The notes beneath the pieces are model-generated. The model ran no database searches. It saw nothing but the letters and a program-made list of their open reading frames with translations, and was not told the origin of the DNA. Below are positions 25,381 through 33,869 of a DNA stretch of 64,000 nucleotides, in pieces (the stretch's first letter is position 1; each line of letters begins with the position of its first letter). Made by a program: the position numbers and the translations under genes. Source of the DNA: Saltatorellus ferox. Its GTDB lineage: Bacteria; Planctomycetota; UBA1135; GCA-002686595. The DNA lies in NCBI GenBank assembly GCA_007751475.1, contig CP036434.1, positions 7,073,524 to 7,137,523 of the forward strand. The letters run 5' to 3'.

Positions 25381-26652
25381 ATGGCTTTCTTCGAGACCCT
25401 CCCCTGGCAGCCTTCCTTCGAAGGGCTCAGCAGAAAGGACCGAATGGGCGGCGTGTATCGAGCCTATTTCCCTGATGCCCTGGCGGGCTGGGAGTTCGAC
25501 CTCCCGGCGGACCTCGTCGCCGACATCTCGGACGCCGAGCGTGAAGTGTTATCGCTCCAGAGCGGTGGAGCACTGCACGTGAGTCTGGAGGGCATGGCCA
25601 GGTTCCTGCTCCGCGCTGAGTCCGTCAGTTCGTCTCATATCGAAGGGCTAAGCGCTGCCGCACGGCGGCTCGCCCGGGCCGAGGCGGCGCTTGATGGTGG
25701 ACGGGATCCGTCCGACCAGGCAGCCTGCGAGATCCTCGGGAACATCCGCGCGATGGAGCGTGCCGTCGCGCTCGGAACCCAGACGAAAAGACTCACCGTC
25801 GACACCCTTCTCGAGCTTCACCGAGAGTTGATGCAGCGATCGGTGAAGCCGGAGATCGGAGGAGTCGTGCGCTCGACCCAGAACTGGATTGGTGGTAGCT
25901 CGTACAACCCTTGCACGGCTGAATTCGTGCCTCCGCCCCCGGAGGAGGTTCCGGGCCTGTTGGAAGACCTCATGCACTACGTCGACGGTGACACGCACTC
26001 TCCCGTCCTCCAGGCTGCCATCGCCCACGCCCAGCTGGAGACCATCCATCCGTTCGCCGACGGAAACGGTCGGGCCGGTCGAGCGCTGATCCACGTGATC
26101 CTGAGGCGAAGAGGCCTTACACCTCAATTCGTCCCCCCGGTGAGTCTTGTCCTCGCCACGTGGTCCCGCGACTACATCGACGGGCTCACTCGTTTTCGAC
26201 ACGGTGGACCGTCCGATGGGGCCCAACGTGCGCAGGGCGCGCAGGCGTGGATTCGGACGTTCTCAGCAGCGCTGCGTCGCTCCTGCCAGGACGCGAACGC
26301 GTTTCGAGACGAGATCACGGTGATGGTGGAGCAGTGGAGGGAGCGACTCGGATCGGTTCGCAAGGACTCGGGACTGGATCGGCTGCTTCGTGTTCTTCCT
26401 GGCCTGCCGATCCTGACGAGAGCCACTGGCGCGGCGCACATCGGTCGCACGCCGCGGAGGACCGGGGATGCGATCGACACACTGCTGGATGCGGGGATTC
26501 TCGTTCAGCGCAACGTGGGGCGGGAGCGCTACCGGGTGTTCGAGGTGCCGGAGGTCCTGGACCTCTTCACGTCGTTAGAGAGGCGGCTGGCAAGTCCTGA
26601 GGGAGACACGTTCGCGAGCCCCGTGACAAGAAGAGTCCCCGACCGCCCCTGA
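25381..26652 (+). CDS. Fic-domain AMP-transferase with self-inhibitory helix
   Basis: 423 aa. Fic/DOC N-terminal domain (FETLPWQPSFEGLSRKDRMG) precedes the Fic core; the catalytic motif is HPFADGNGRAGRAL at about residue 222. The inhibitory helix motif [ST]xxxE[GN] is present as SSHIEG near residue 85 (class II, intramolecular), so the enzyme is predicted to be held inactive. A winged-helix at the C-terminus (DAIDTLLDAGILVQRNVG) is typical. Fic proteins transfer AMP to hydroxyl side chains of targets; target unknown. The last residues (VTRRVPDRP) and the stop are encoded inside a dispersed repeat also found at 33828-33864. Antitoxin is not present as a separate gene. Possible mobile or defence-related module. 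Confidence 0.9.
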   Translation: MAFFETLPWQPSFEGLSRKDRMGGVYRAYFPDALAGWEFDLPADLVADISDAEREVLSLQSGGALHVSLEGMARFLLRAESVSSSHIEGLSAAARRLARAEAALDGGRDPSDQAACEILGNIRAMERAVALGTQTKRLTVDTLLELHRELMQRSVKPEIGGVVRSTQNWIGGSSYNPCTAEFVPPPPEEVPGLLEDLMHYVDGDTHSPVLQAAIAHAQLETIHPFADGNGRAGRALIHVILRRRGLTPQFVPPVSLVLATWSRDYIDGLTRFRHGGPSDGAQRAQGAQAWIRTFSAALRRSCQDANAFRDEITVMVEQWRERLGSVRKDSGLDRLLRVLPGLPILTRATGAAHIGRTPRRTGDAIDTLLDAGILVQRNVGRERYRVFEVPEVLDLFTSLERRLASPEGDTFASPVTRRVPDRP

Positions 26653-26658
26653 GGGGCG
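26615..26658. repeat. Dispersed repeat with hairpin holding the fic stop codon
   Basis: 37-nt core 26615-26651 matches 33828-33864 at 34 of 37 positions. Its end forms a hairpin CGCCCC-TGA-GGGGCG (26644-26658) whose three-base loop is the fic stop codon. Likely a terminator-like repeat; see 33828-33868. Confidence 0.7.
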
Positions 26659-27157
26659 TTGGGACCAGAAGCTTCGAGATCGCCTGGTCCTGGCTCCAAA
26701 AGCTGCGGCGAACTTTGGACCTCACCTCCAAGAGCCTCCAGGGCTTTATCGTCGACGTCGTCACGCGGGGGAGGCTATCTGTCGACGACCATCACGCCGG
26801 TCGGGTCGATCGTGCGATCCTGGACGAAGGAGTTCACTGCAGGAGCCGTTGTGTCCGGCGTGCCTGGGTCGCCATGGGAGGTACCGTACCCGAGCTGGAG
26901 CGCCGGAGGACGTGGCCGTCGAGTCGACTGGAGATACGCCACACAAGTGGTGCCCGAGTCCCACTCCCGCCGGAGTGGCTCGAGCAGGAACTTTGTGCTG
27001 TGGAGGCCGGGAAGAAGCACGAACTGGGGGAGCGTTGAGGATCCGGGGGCGGCGCGAGCTCTTCCCGCTCAGGCCGAACGTGGCGATTCGTCGGTGACGT
27101 ATTGGGGAGCGGCGGTTCCATTAGAACACTGCGCATCACCCTCCCAGGTCGCCCACC
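26659..27157. other. Gene-free stretch of 499 bases
   Basis: Between fic and the BNR protein gene. Minus-strand frames at 26775-27020 and plus-strand frames around 26715-27038 are open, but they have no start context, no family resemblance, and no clear coding bias. Could hold the promoter for the BNR gene or a worn-out gene fragment. No tRNA, repeats or inverted repeats except the hairpin at 26644-26658. Confidence 0.4.
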
Positions 27158-29581
27158 ATGAATTTACTCGCAGCCCTCGTCCTCCTCGCTCCCGCCTTCC
27201 CCCAGGTGGATCCGCCCGTTTCGATCTCGCCCCGCTCGGACGCCGTGACGCTGTTCACGTCGCCCATCGATGCGAGCCGGCTATTTGCCTACCACAACGC
27301 CGCTGGGGGAGAGAGCCTCACTCGGGTCTTCGGGTCGAACGACGACGGCGCCAGCTTCGAGCTCTTGACCTCCACGCAGCGGATCGTCCGTGGCCACGGG
27401 GTCAACGGTGATGGGCGACCTTTTCTGCTCACAGGGAGCACCTCCTTCCATGGCCCATACCAGCTCTTGAGTGCGAACCCGGATGGTTCCGGGTGGAGTG
27501 AAGTGTTGCCCCCGCCGCCGGTGGGCCAAGGCGTTATCTACGGGGCCACGGTTTCGGCGTCCCCGGGTGGCGGAGTTTGGATCAGCCGTGGCGCGGGATT
27601 GGGTGCCGAGGTCATGCGATCAGATACGGATGGGCGGAACTGGTCGATCTTCGCTCAGCCCGCCGCAAGCCCCTGCTCGCCCCACGCCGCCGATCCGCTG
27701 CGCGGGGTCTGCTTCGACGAGTCCCGTGTCTACGAAACCTTCGATGGAGGCGCCAGCTGGATCGGCCTCCCATCGCCTCCGTCGGTGGAGCCCATCGAAG
27801 GTGTCGCCTACGTCGGTGACCGGGTTCTCCTGCGAACCACGCGCGGGGTGTACTCGACGATCGATGCGGGGACCTCCTGGACCACGTTCCGGCTCAACTC
27901 CGGGCTGACCCAGGACTTCCTCGTCGATCCACTCATCCCGAACCGGGTGCTGATGTTCCGCCCGTTCATCGGGACACTCGAATCTCTGGACGCCGGGGCG
28001 ACCTGGAGTTCGATCGACTGGCTGGAGGACACAGAGATCGAATCCGTGCAGCTTTCGCGGGCGAGCGTCAACAGGACGTTCGTCACTCTGGACGGTTTCG
28101 GCTACACCAGCCCCGTGGCGCGAAGGAACGCGGTCGACGGATCGTTCGATGTGATCGGGCTGCCGGCGCTTCGATTCGCGACACCCGACGAGTTGACGAC
28201 CGACCCGATGGACGCCGGGCACCTCGTCTTGAACCACCAGCTCGAATCCATCGATCATGGGCAGACCTGGAAGTGGAAGCCCCTCCCGAAGATCGCCGTG
28301 ATGTCGACGCTCGCGAACACGATGAGTGTCGCGGACGCAGCGACGGATGGGCTCGGTCGTCGCCTGCTCGCGGGCAGCGGGTTCTACTACCCAAACCCCA
28401 ACCTCGCGACGTTGTTTCGCGAGGAAGGCGGCCAGTGGGTAGACCTCGGTCCGATCGAGCTCCCAGGGATCAGTTCCACGAATGGTGTCTCCCAGGTGGC
28501 CGTGTCGGAAACGGACCCCGATCTGATCGCCATGGCGGTCAACGTCAACACGTCGAGCGGCACCCAAACGCAGTTCGTCCTCACGCGGGACGGCGGCCAG
28601 ACCTATGAGGCGAGAGGCCCGCTCGTCGACGGAACCGTCACTTACCTCGACATCCTCGACGGGACGTTCACGCCACGGATCCTCTTCGTCGTGCGACCTT
28701 GCTTCAACTGTCCTTCGACGCTGCTCTCCCAGGTCTTCATCAGCGACGACAGCCTTGCGAGCTACGAGCTCGTGTGGGCAGACGACAAGTACCTGTACCC
28801 GGCGAGGTCACGTCAGGTGTCGCGGCGGGTGGTTCTCTTGCGAAGTCGGACCACCACTTTCGATCCCGGGAAGCCGCTGGTGGTCTCCAACGACGGCGGC
28901 TCCACCTGGACCGTGTCAGGAGCGAACGTGGAAGGGCCGGCCGTGGCCATCCATCCCACGCGCAAGGATACGATCGTCTGCCGTACCGCAGGGAGTGGTG
29001 CGCAGTTCACGGAGGACGGCGGTGCGACCTGGACGCTCTTACCGGGCGTCCCCAGTGGCAGCTTCCCGGGAGACGGTGTCGAGTTCAGCGATGACGGATC
29101 CAGCCTCTACACCTGGTCGCCCGGTTACGGTCTGCAGTGGTTCGAACTCGAGTCACGGCATGGCGATCCTTACTGCGGCCCCGCCGCTCCGAATGCCTCA
29201 GGGAATTCGGCCCGCTTGGAGCTGTTTGGTCCAGGGGCTCTCGCCGCAGACGAGGCGAGGCTCCGTGCCTACGGACTTCCCGTGAACACGTTCGGCTACT
29301 TCGTTGCCAGCGACACGTCAGGCTTCGTCGCGCAGCCAGGTGGTTCGTTCGGGAACCTGTGCCTGGGAGGAGCCATCGGGCGCTACTCGCCCCAGGTCGC
29401 GTCATCGGGCGCGTGGGGTTGTCTCGATCTCTCGGTACTCCCCAGCGCGCTTCCGACGCCGACGGGGTTCGTCTCCGCTGCTTCGGGGCAACCTTGGTAC
29501 TTTCAGTGCTGGTTCCGCGATTCCAGGCCAGGCACGACGGCGAGCAACTTCACCGATGCGGTCTCCGCGACCTGGTTCTGA
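27158..29581 (+). CDS. Secreted BNR/Asp-box (Vps10/sialidase-like) beta-propeller with shared C-terminal domain
   Basis: 807 aa. Signal peptide MNLLAALVLLAPAFPQ, then at least nine Asp-box repeats (SNDDGASFEL, FDGGASWIGL, IDAGTSWTTF, LDAGATWSSI, DHGQTWKWK, RDGGQTYEA, SNDGGSTWTV, EDGGATWTLL) that mark sialidase- or sortilin-like beta-propellers. No catalytic Arg triad of sialidases can be picked out, so a binding role is as likely. From about residue 668 to the end is a C-terminal domain (YCGPAAPNASG, LCLGGAIGRY, FQCWFRD, TASNFTDAV) shared with the two FG-GAP proteins here. I expect cell-surface or secreted location. It stands alone on this strand; 499 bases upstream are gene-free. Confidence 0.85.
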   Translation: MNLLAALVLLAPAFPQVDPPVSISPRSDAVTLFTSPIDASRLFAYHNAAGGESLTRVFGSNDDGASFELLTSTQRIVRGHGVNGDGRPFLLTGSTSFHGPYQLLSANPDGSGWSEVLPPPPVGQGVIYGATVSASPGGGVWISRGAGLGAEVMRSDTDGRNWSIFAQPAASPCSPHAADPLRGVCFDESRVYETFDGGASWIGLPSPPSVEPIEGVAYVGDRVLLRTTRGVYSTIDAGTSWTTFRLNSGLTQDFLVDPLIPNRVLMFRPFIGTLESLDAGATWSSIDWLEDTEIESVQLSRASVNRTFVTLDGFGYTSPVARRNAVDGSFDVIGLPALRFATPDELTTDPMDAGHLVLNHQLESIDHGQTWKWKPLPKIAVMSTLANTMSVADAATDGLGRRLLAGSGFYYPNPNLATLFREEGGQWVDLGPIELPGISSTNGVSQVAVSETDPDLIAMAVNVNTSSGTQTQFVLTRDGGQTYEARGPLVDGTVTYLDILDGTFTPRILFVVRPCFNCPSTLLSQVFISDDSLASYELVWADDKYLYPARSRQVSRRVVLLRSRTTTFDPGKPLVVSNDGGSTWTVSGANVEGPAVAIHPTRKDTIVCRTAGSGAQFTEDGGATWTLLPGVPSGSFPGDGVEFSDDGSSLYTWSPGYGLQWFELESRHGDPYCGPAAPNASGNSARLELFGPGALAADEARLRAYGLPVNTFGYFVASDTSGFVAQPGGSFGNLCLGGAIGRYSPQVASSGAWGCLDLSVLPSALPTPTGFVSAASGQPWYFQCWFRDSRPGTTASNFTDAVSATWF

Positions 29582-29613
29582 TCATCGGGTCCCTCACGGC
29601 GTTCGGATCGAGC

Positions 29614-29991
29614 TCAATGAACCCCTTGCTGGTACTGCATCGCGCCCACCACGTTGGCTTCGGTGTCTTCGAACATGACAAGCGTCCCCACCCCTTCGAT
29701 CTCGAAGGGACCCATGGTCACTTTGCCGCCGTTGGCTTGGACCGCTTTGGCAGCAGCCTGTGCGTCGTCGACCGCAATGGTGCACTCGAATCCAATCATG
29801 CCCTGCCCCGTGACGGGGGTTCGCCGCTCCTGGAGGGCACCATGGACCGCGGCCTTCGGACTCGTGTGGATACGCCAGAAGTCAGGTGGTCCCCATGGCT
29901 CGAACGTCCAGCCAAAGGTCTTCTCGTAGAAGGTCTTCGCTCGCTGACAGTCGTCGGCATGGATGGCGAAGTGGGCGATATCGTTGGGCAT
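29614..29991 (-). CDS. VOC (glyoxalase-like) family protein
   Basis: 125 aa from ATG 29991, which has a good GGAG five bases upstream (GGAGACCGCCATG). Two beta-alpha-beta-beta-beta units of the vicinal oxygen chelate fold are visible (DIAHFAIHADDCQRAKTFYE; TIAVDDAQAAAKAVQANGG). Metal-binding residues are typical (His of HFAIHADD and Glu/His of C-terminal half) but specificity is unknown. Divergent from AraC-type regulator across 200 bases, so probably under its control. Soluble and cytoplasmic. Start further upstream at 30075 is less likely. Confidence 0.85.
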   Translation of the reverse strand: MPNDIAHFAIHADDCQRAKTFYEKTFGWTFEPWGPPDFWRIHTSPKAAVHGALQERRTPVTGQGMIGFECTIAVDDAQAAAKAVQANGGKVTMGPFEIEGVGTLVMFEDTEANVVGAMQYQQGVH

Positions 29992-30191
29992 GGCGGTCTC
30001 CAGTAGTCTGATCGTTGAGGTTCTCGATGTGGCCGTCCTGCGTCGCGAGGACGGGACATGCCTTGAAGCGGTCATGATTCGGGATGAGCTGGCGAGTCTC
30101 CAGCGCCACGTGCCCCTGGTGCATGGCGGTCTTCATGGGTCTGAATCGTAGATGTGGCCGGGACGTCCGTCTTGCGCTATAACGCCAACGT
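29992..30191. promoter_or_regulatory. Divergent promoter region of VOC gene and AraC regulator
   Basis: 200 bases with starts of the VOC gene (29991, leftward) and AraC gene (30192, rightward). TATAAC at 30178-30183 is close to the AraC start. A short minus-strand frame (MKTAMHQGHVALETRQ...) is open but unsupported. The candidate binding site for the AraC protein is not resolved. Confidence 0.35.
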
Positions 30192-30980
30192 ATGCCTCGA
30201 AAACGCCACGGTTCAGCTTCCGCAATCGCGGAGAGATCCATCGCGGTTCGCTCGCTGGGCTTGCGCCTCCCACGTGACCATCGCATCGAGCCACATACGC
30301 ACGATTGGCATCAGCTGGTCTACGCGACCGAGGGCGTGATGACGGTGGGAGCCCCGTCGGGAAGCTGGGTGGTTCCTCCCCATCGTGCCGTGTGGATACC
30401 CGCTGGCTTCTTGCATCGCGTGGCGATGACGGGAGTCGTTCGAATGCGAACGGTTTACCTCAGGCCGGGATTGACCGGGGGACTACCGGAGTCCTGTTGC
30501 GTCATCGGTGTGACCCCACTGTTGCGCGAACTCATCCTGGAGACCCTGCGGGTTGGAATGCTTGCGGACGATATCCCGGAGCATGCGAGGCTGGCCGCCG
30601 TGCTTGCGGATCAGATCACTCACACACGGGAAGCACCTCTTCGAATCAAGCTTCCAACGGATGCCCGTGCCCGCGCCGTTGCGAAGAGCGCCCAGGTCGA
30701 TCTTTCCCTCGCGGTACCGCTGTCTGAACTCGTACGCGGGAGCGGCGCGAGCCTGCGGACCATCGAGCGACTCTTCGTCCAGGAGACCGGGATGACCTTC
30801 GGACGCTGGCTTCAGCGCGTCAAGGCCCTCCACGCGCTCGAGCGTCTCGCTGCAGGCGATTCCGTGACGGCCGCTGGGCTCGCCGTTGGCTACGACAGCA
30901 CGAGTGCTTTCATCGCGATGTTCAAGCGAGTTCTTGGCACCACGCCCGGGCACTATTTCACGGACTCCGGCCCATCTTGA
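30192..30980 (+). CDS. AraC-family transcriptional regulator with cupin sensor domain
   Basis: 262 aa. N-terminal AraC-binding cupin (LRLPRDHRIEPHTHDWHQLVYATEGVM; WVVPPHRAVWIPAGFLHRV) includes His/Gln positions of the cupin barrel. C-terminal two-helix-turn-helix DNA-binding domain from about 170 (VPLSELVRGSGASLRTIERLFVQETGMTFGRW, then VTAAGLAVGYDSTSAFIAMFKRVLGTTPGHYF). It likely senses a small ligand and controls the divergent VOC gene and itself; this is inference from position. The FG-GAP gene starts 181 bases downstream. No sign of a partner. Confidence 0.92.
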   Translation: MPRKRHGSASAIAERSIAVRSLGLRLPRDHRIEPHTHDWHQLVYATEGVMTVGAPSGSWVVPPHRAVWIPAGFLHRVAMTGVVRMRTVYLRPGLTGGLPESCCVIGVTPLLRELILETLRVGMLADDIPEHARLAAVLADQITHTREAPLRIKLPTDARARAVAKSAQVDLSLAVPLSELVRGSGASLRTIERLFVQETGMTFGRWLQRVKALHALERLAAGDSVTAAGLAVGYDSTSAFIAMFKRVLGTTPGHYFTDSGPS

Positions 30981-31015
30981 CCGTTCCGTGATCGGGGGTG
31001 GTGGATCACCTGCAC

Positions 31016-31034
31016 TGGCGGCACCGTCACGAGC
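31016..31034. repeat. 19-nt repeat before FG-GAP gene
   Basis: TGGCGGCACCGTCACGAGC at 31016-31034. It matches 33814-33832 (18 of 19), in the same orientation, just past the 3' end of the FG-GAP gene at 31162-33777. The gene is thus bounded by direct copies. Confidence 0.6.
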
Positions 31035-31161
31035 AGGCGTGCGTTACCGCACATCAGCACTCCCTTCTGGCTCACCAGGAGCACGAGGCTACGATGGCAC
31101 ACGATTCGCTCTCCCACCGCGGTCGATTCCCACCCCGCTCGCACTCGCAACCCCGCGCAAC

Positions 31162-33777
31162 ATGCTCGCCTTCGCCTTGGCTCTCGCTGCCAGCTCGCTC
31201 GCCGCCCCCGATCTTGAAGAGTTCAGGGAGATCACGTCGGCCCTGCCGGGTGCCCAGCTCCTCGCGCACGGTGACCTGAATGGAGACGGCATGGTGGACG
31301 TCGTCTGCGCTTCGTCGGAGACCCGCAGCATCGTGTGGTTCTCGGGGGGCCCTGACGGTCCTTCCAGTGTGGCCCGATTCGCGGGCTCCCTCCCGAATCC
31401 CATGCGAGGCCTGGCCGTGGGTGATGTCGACGGCGACGGGTTCGGCGACATCGTCGTGACCCACCGAAACGGCAACGACGCGAGCTGGCTGCGGAACGAC
31501 GGCGCGGGGAGCTTTGACGCGACGCTCCTCGTCACGAATCAGTTCGACCTCGGATCCAGGATCCACATCCTCGACTTCGACCTCGACGGGGACAACGAGG
31601 TGATCGTCATGCGCGCCGCTTCGAGCCCGACCTCCTCGGGACCTCTGCTCTTCGAGAACCTCGGCGGCGGCCAGCTCGCCCAGCCACTGGAGCTTCTTGA
31701 CCTCGCAGCGCCCTATTCCGAGCTCGCGTACTTCGACGTCGATGGCGACGGCCTGCCCGACGCCGTTCTGGGCGGCTACTACGGACGCATCGATTGGTAC
31801 AGGAATCCTGGAGGCGCAGGACCCTGGTCGCACAACAGCATCGAGAACCAGGCGTTCTTCCGCTCGAGCGATCTCCGGGCCGTCGACCTGGATGGAGATG
31901 GGGACCTCGACCTCGCGATGGCGGCCACCCACTTCGCCGCGATCCGGTTCTACGAGAACCTCGGTGGCGGGGCCTTCGGTGCGCGTATCGACCTGGGGGT
32001 CACGACCGGCGATTTCTTGAAGTTCGAGCCCGTCGATGCGGACCTCGACGGCGACCTTGACGTGATCTCGACCTCGATCGCAGCGCCGTCGCTCCGCTGG
32101 ATCGAGAATTTGGGTGGCTTCCAGTTCGTCGATCGCGGTTCGTTCCTCAACAGCGGCGGCCTCGCGGCACGTGCCCTCGACCTGGCCGACGTCAACGCGG
32201 ACGGACGATCCGACCTGCTCGTGGTCGGTGGAACGGATACGGTCGAATGGGTCGCGGGTGCGCCTGTGCCCCCGACGGGACCCGCCTTCGAAAGCGACGC
32301 AGTCGATCTGCTGCAACCCGTTCCCGCCGCGGCCGAGTCCGTCGTCGTCGACATCGACCTCGACAGCCTCGAGGACGTGATCACCGCGTCCACCAGCGAT
32401 GGCGTGTTCCTCGCGCGGGGCCTGGGCGGAAACCGATTCGCGGCGCCAGCACGCGTCGTGCCCTCGCTCCAGGCGGCGAGCCACGTGCGCCTGGCTGACC
32501 TGGACGGAACCGGACCGGCGGACCTGATCGTGGACACGCCAGCGGGCGACGCGTGGTGGGTGCCTTCGGGCACGGCCGGCGCGTTCGGGTTACCCCGGCA
32601 TATCGGCTCCGCCCTGGCTCCCCTCGCCGTAGCACCCGACGCTTTCGACTTCGATGGTGATGGCGACCTCGACGTTCTCTTCGCCGGAGCGTCGAGCCCG
32701 GTCGTCATCGTCGTCGAGCAGCTCGCACCTGGCAGCTTCGCGCCCGGCCGGACGCTCATCACCGGCACCGGCTCGATCCGCGGCCTGGTCGCCGAGGACT
32801 TCGACCTCGATGGCACCCTCGACCTGGTCGCCGTGGACCGCAGGGCTGCCGGATACTTCCTCGAGCTGTACCGCGGCCTGGGCGCTGGCACCTTTGCCGT
32901 CCCCGTCACGGCGGCGTCGACGTTCGACCTCATGGGACTCGCAGCCAGGGACCTGAACGGAGATGGAGCCGCCGATCTCCTCTGGGTTCGCCCGAATTCT
33001 CGGCTCATCCAGAGGGCGCTGAACACGGGCACCGGCCTCTTCGGCGCTCCCGAAGACCTCGGGACCTTCGCGGACCGGCCTGATGCCATCGGCGCGGGAC
33101 CCGCCGGCCCGTCGGGCGAGGCGACCCTCGTCGTGTATCACCGGCGCAACAACCGCGCCCTCGGAACGCTGGAGTGGTTCGCCGTCGGCGGCCCGGCGGC
33201 GAACAGCCTCCAGCAAACAGAACTCCGTCTGGACGAGGTGGCGAGCCTCGGCCTCGACGACGTGAACGGCGACGGCGACCTCGACGTGCTGATCAGCGCA
33301 TCCCACCAGGGCCGCGTCGGCTGGTTCGAGAACACCTCGATCGGTGAACTCGGATCGCGCGAGTGCTCGCCCGCGGTCCCGAATTCCAGCGGACTCCCCG
33401 CGGGCCTCCGTGTAGTCGGCTCCGGCGCGACCGCGCAGGCTGCACTGACCCTCGAAGGGCTGAATCTGCCCGCGGGCTCGACGACCCTGTTCCTCGCGAG
33501 CCGCCAGACCGGCCTCGTGGTTGGCCCGGGCGGTAGCCAGGGCACGCTCTGCCTCGGCGGCATGATCGGACGCTTCGCGGCACCCGGCCAGATCGTGACG
33601 GCGACCGCGAACGGCTTCGCCGCGCTCACGATCAGCCTCCAGAGCTTGCCTCAACCGACCGGTATCCTCTCGCCCGCGAGCGGCGAAACGTGGCGCTTCC
33701 AGGCGTGGTACCGGGACCTGGCGGTCGGCACATCGGCGTCGAACTTCACCGATGCAGTCGCGATCTTGATCCAGTGA
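31162..33777 (+). CDS. Large secreted FG-GAP/VCBS-repeat protein with shared C-terminal domain
   Basis: 871 aa from ATG 31162, which gives a short signal peptide (MLAFALALAASSLAA). The open frame continues upstream through the AraC region and is not coding there. About 13 FG-GAP/VCBS calcium-binding repeats with D-x-D/N-G-D-G-x-x-D motifs (GDLNGDGMVD, DVDGDGFGD, DLDGDGDLD, DFDGDGDLD, DVNGDGDLD) would form a seven-bladed propeller or two of them. From about residue 730 the C-terminal domain (CSPAVPNSSG, LCLGGMIGRF, FQAWYRD, SASNFTDAV). Extracellular calcium-binding protein, no enzymatic domain. Bounded by the 19-nt repeat copies. Convergent with SWIM gene. Confidence 0.87.
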   Translation: MLAFALALAASSLAAPDLEEFREITSALPGAQLLAHGDLNGDGMVDVVCASSETRSIVWFSGGPDGPSSVARFAGSLPNPMRGLAVGDVDGDGFGDIVVTHRNGNDASWLRNDGAGSFDATLLVTNQFDLGSRIHILDFDLDGDNEVIVMRAASSPTSSGPLLFENLGGGQLAQPLELLDLAAPYSELAYFDVDGDGLPDAVLGGYYGRIDWYRNPGGAGPWSHNSIENQAFFRSSDLRAVDLDGDGDLDLAMAATHFAAIRFYENLGGGAFGARIDLGVTTGDFLKFEPVDADLDGDLDVISTSIAAPSLRWIENLGGFQFVDRGSFLNSGGLAARALDLADVNADGRSDLLVVGGTDTVEWVAGAPVPPTGPAFESDAVDLLQPVPAAAESVVVDIDLDSLEDVITASTSDGVFLARGLGGNRFAAPARVVPSLQAASHVRLADLDGTGPADLIVDTPAGDAWWVPSGTAGAFGLPRHIGSALAPLAVAPDAFDFDGDGDLDVLFAGASSPVVIVVEQLAPGSFAPGRTLITGTGSIRGLVAEDFDLDGTLDLVAVDRRAAGYFLELYRGLGAGTFAVPVTAASTFDLMGLAARDLNGDGAADLLWVRPNSRLIQRALNTGTGLFGAPEDLGTFADRPDAIGAGPAGPSGEATLVVYHRRNNRALGTLEWFAVGGPAANSLQQTELRLDEVASLGLDDVNGDGDLDVLISASHQGRVGWFENTSIGELGSRECSPAVPNSSGLPAGLRVVGSGATAQAALTLEGLNLPAGSTTLFLASRQTGLVVGPGGSQGTLCLGGMIGRFAAPGQIVTATANGFAALTISLQSLPQPTGILSPASGETWRFQAWYRDLAVGTSASNFTDAVAILIQ

Positions 33778-33813
33778 TCCGGAGCGAGCGCATTCCGGCG
33801 CGGCGAGGATCCA

Positions 33814-33868
33814 TGGCGGTACCGTCACGAGCGCCGTGACAAGAAGCGGCCCCGACCGCCCCTGGGCG
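33814..33868. repeat. Composite repeat between convergent FG-GAP and SWIM genes
   Basis: Left part 33814-33832 matches 31016-31034. Right part 33828-33864 matches 26615-26651. The end folds as CGCCC-CT-GGGCG (33857-33868), next to the SWIM stop at 33870-33872. Probably a terminator-like element made of two repeat modules. Confidence 0.65.
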
Positions 33869-33869
33869 A

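Noticed and set aside
26775-27020. 81-aa minus-strand frame
   Set aside because: No recognisable motif or start context; kept only as part of the gene-free stretch.
29882-30151. Short frames on both strands between the VOC and AraC genes
   Set aside because: No ribosome binding site or family resemblance; composition fits a regulatory region.
30886-31161. Extended FG-GAP frame
   Set aside because: Overlaps the AraC gene in another frame; ATG 31162 starts a signal peptide.
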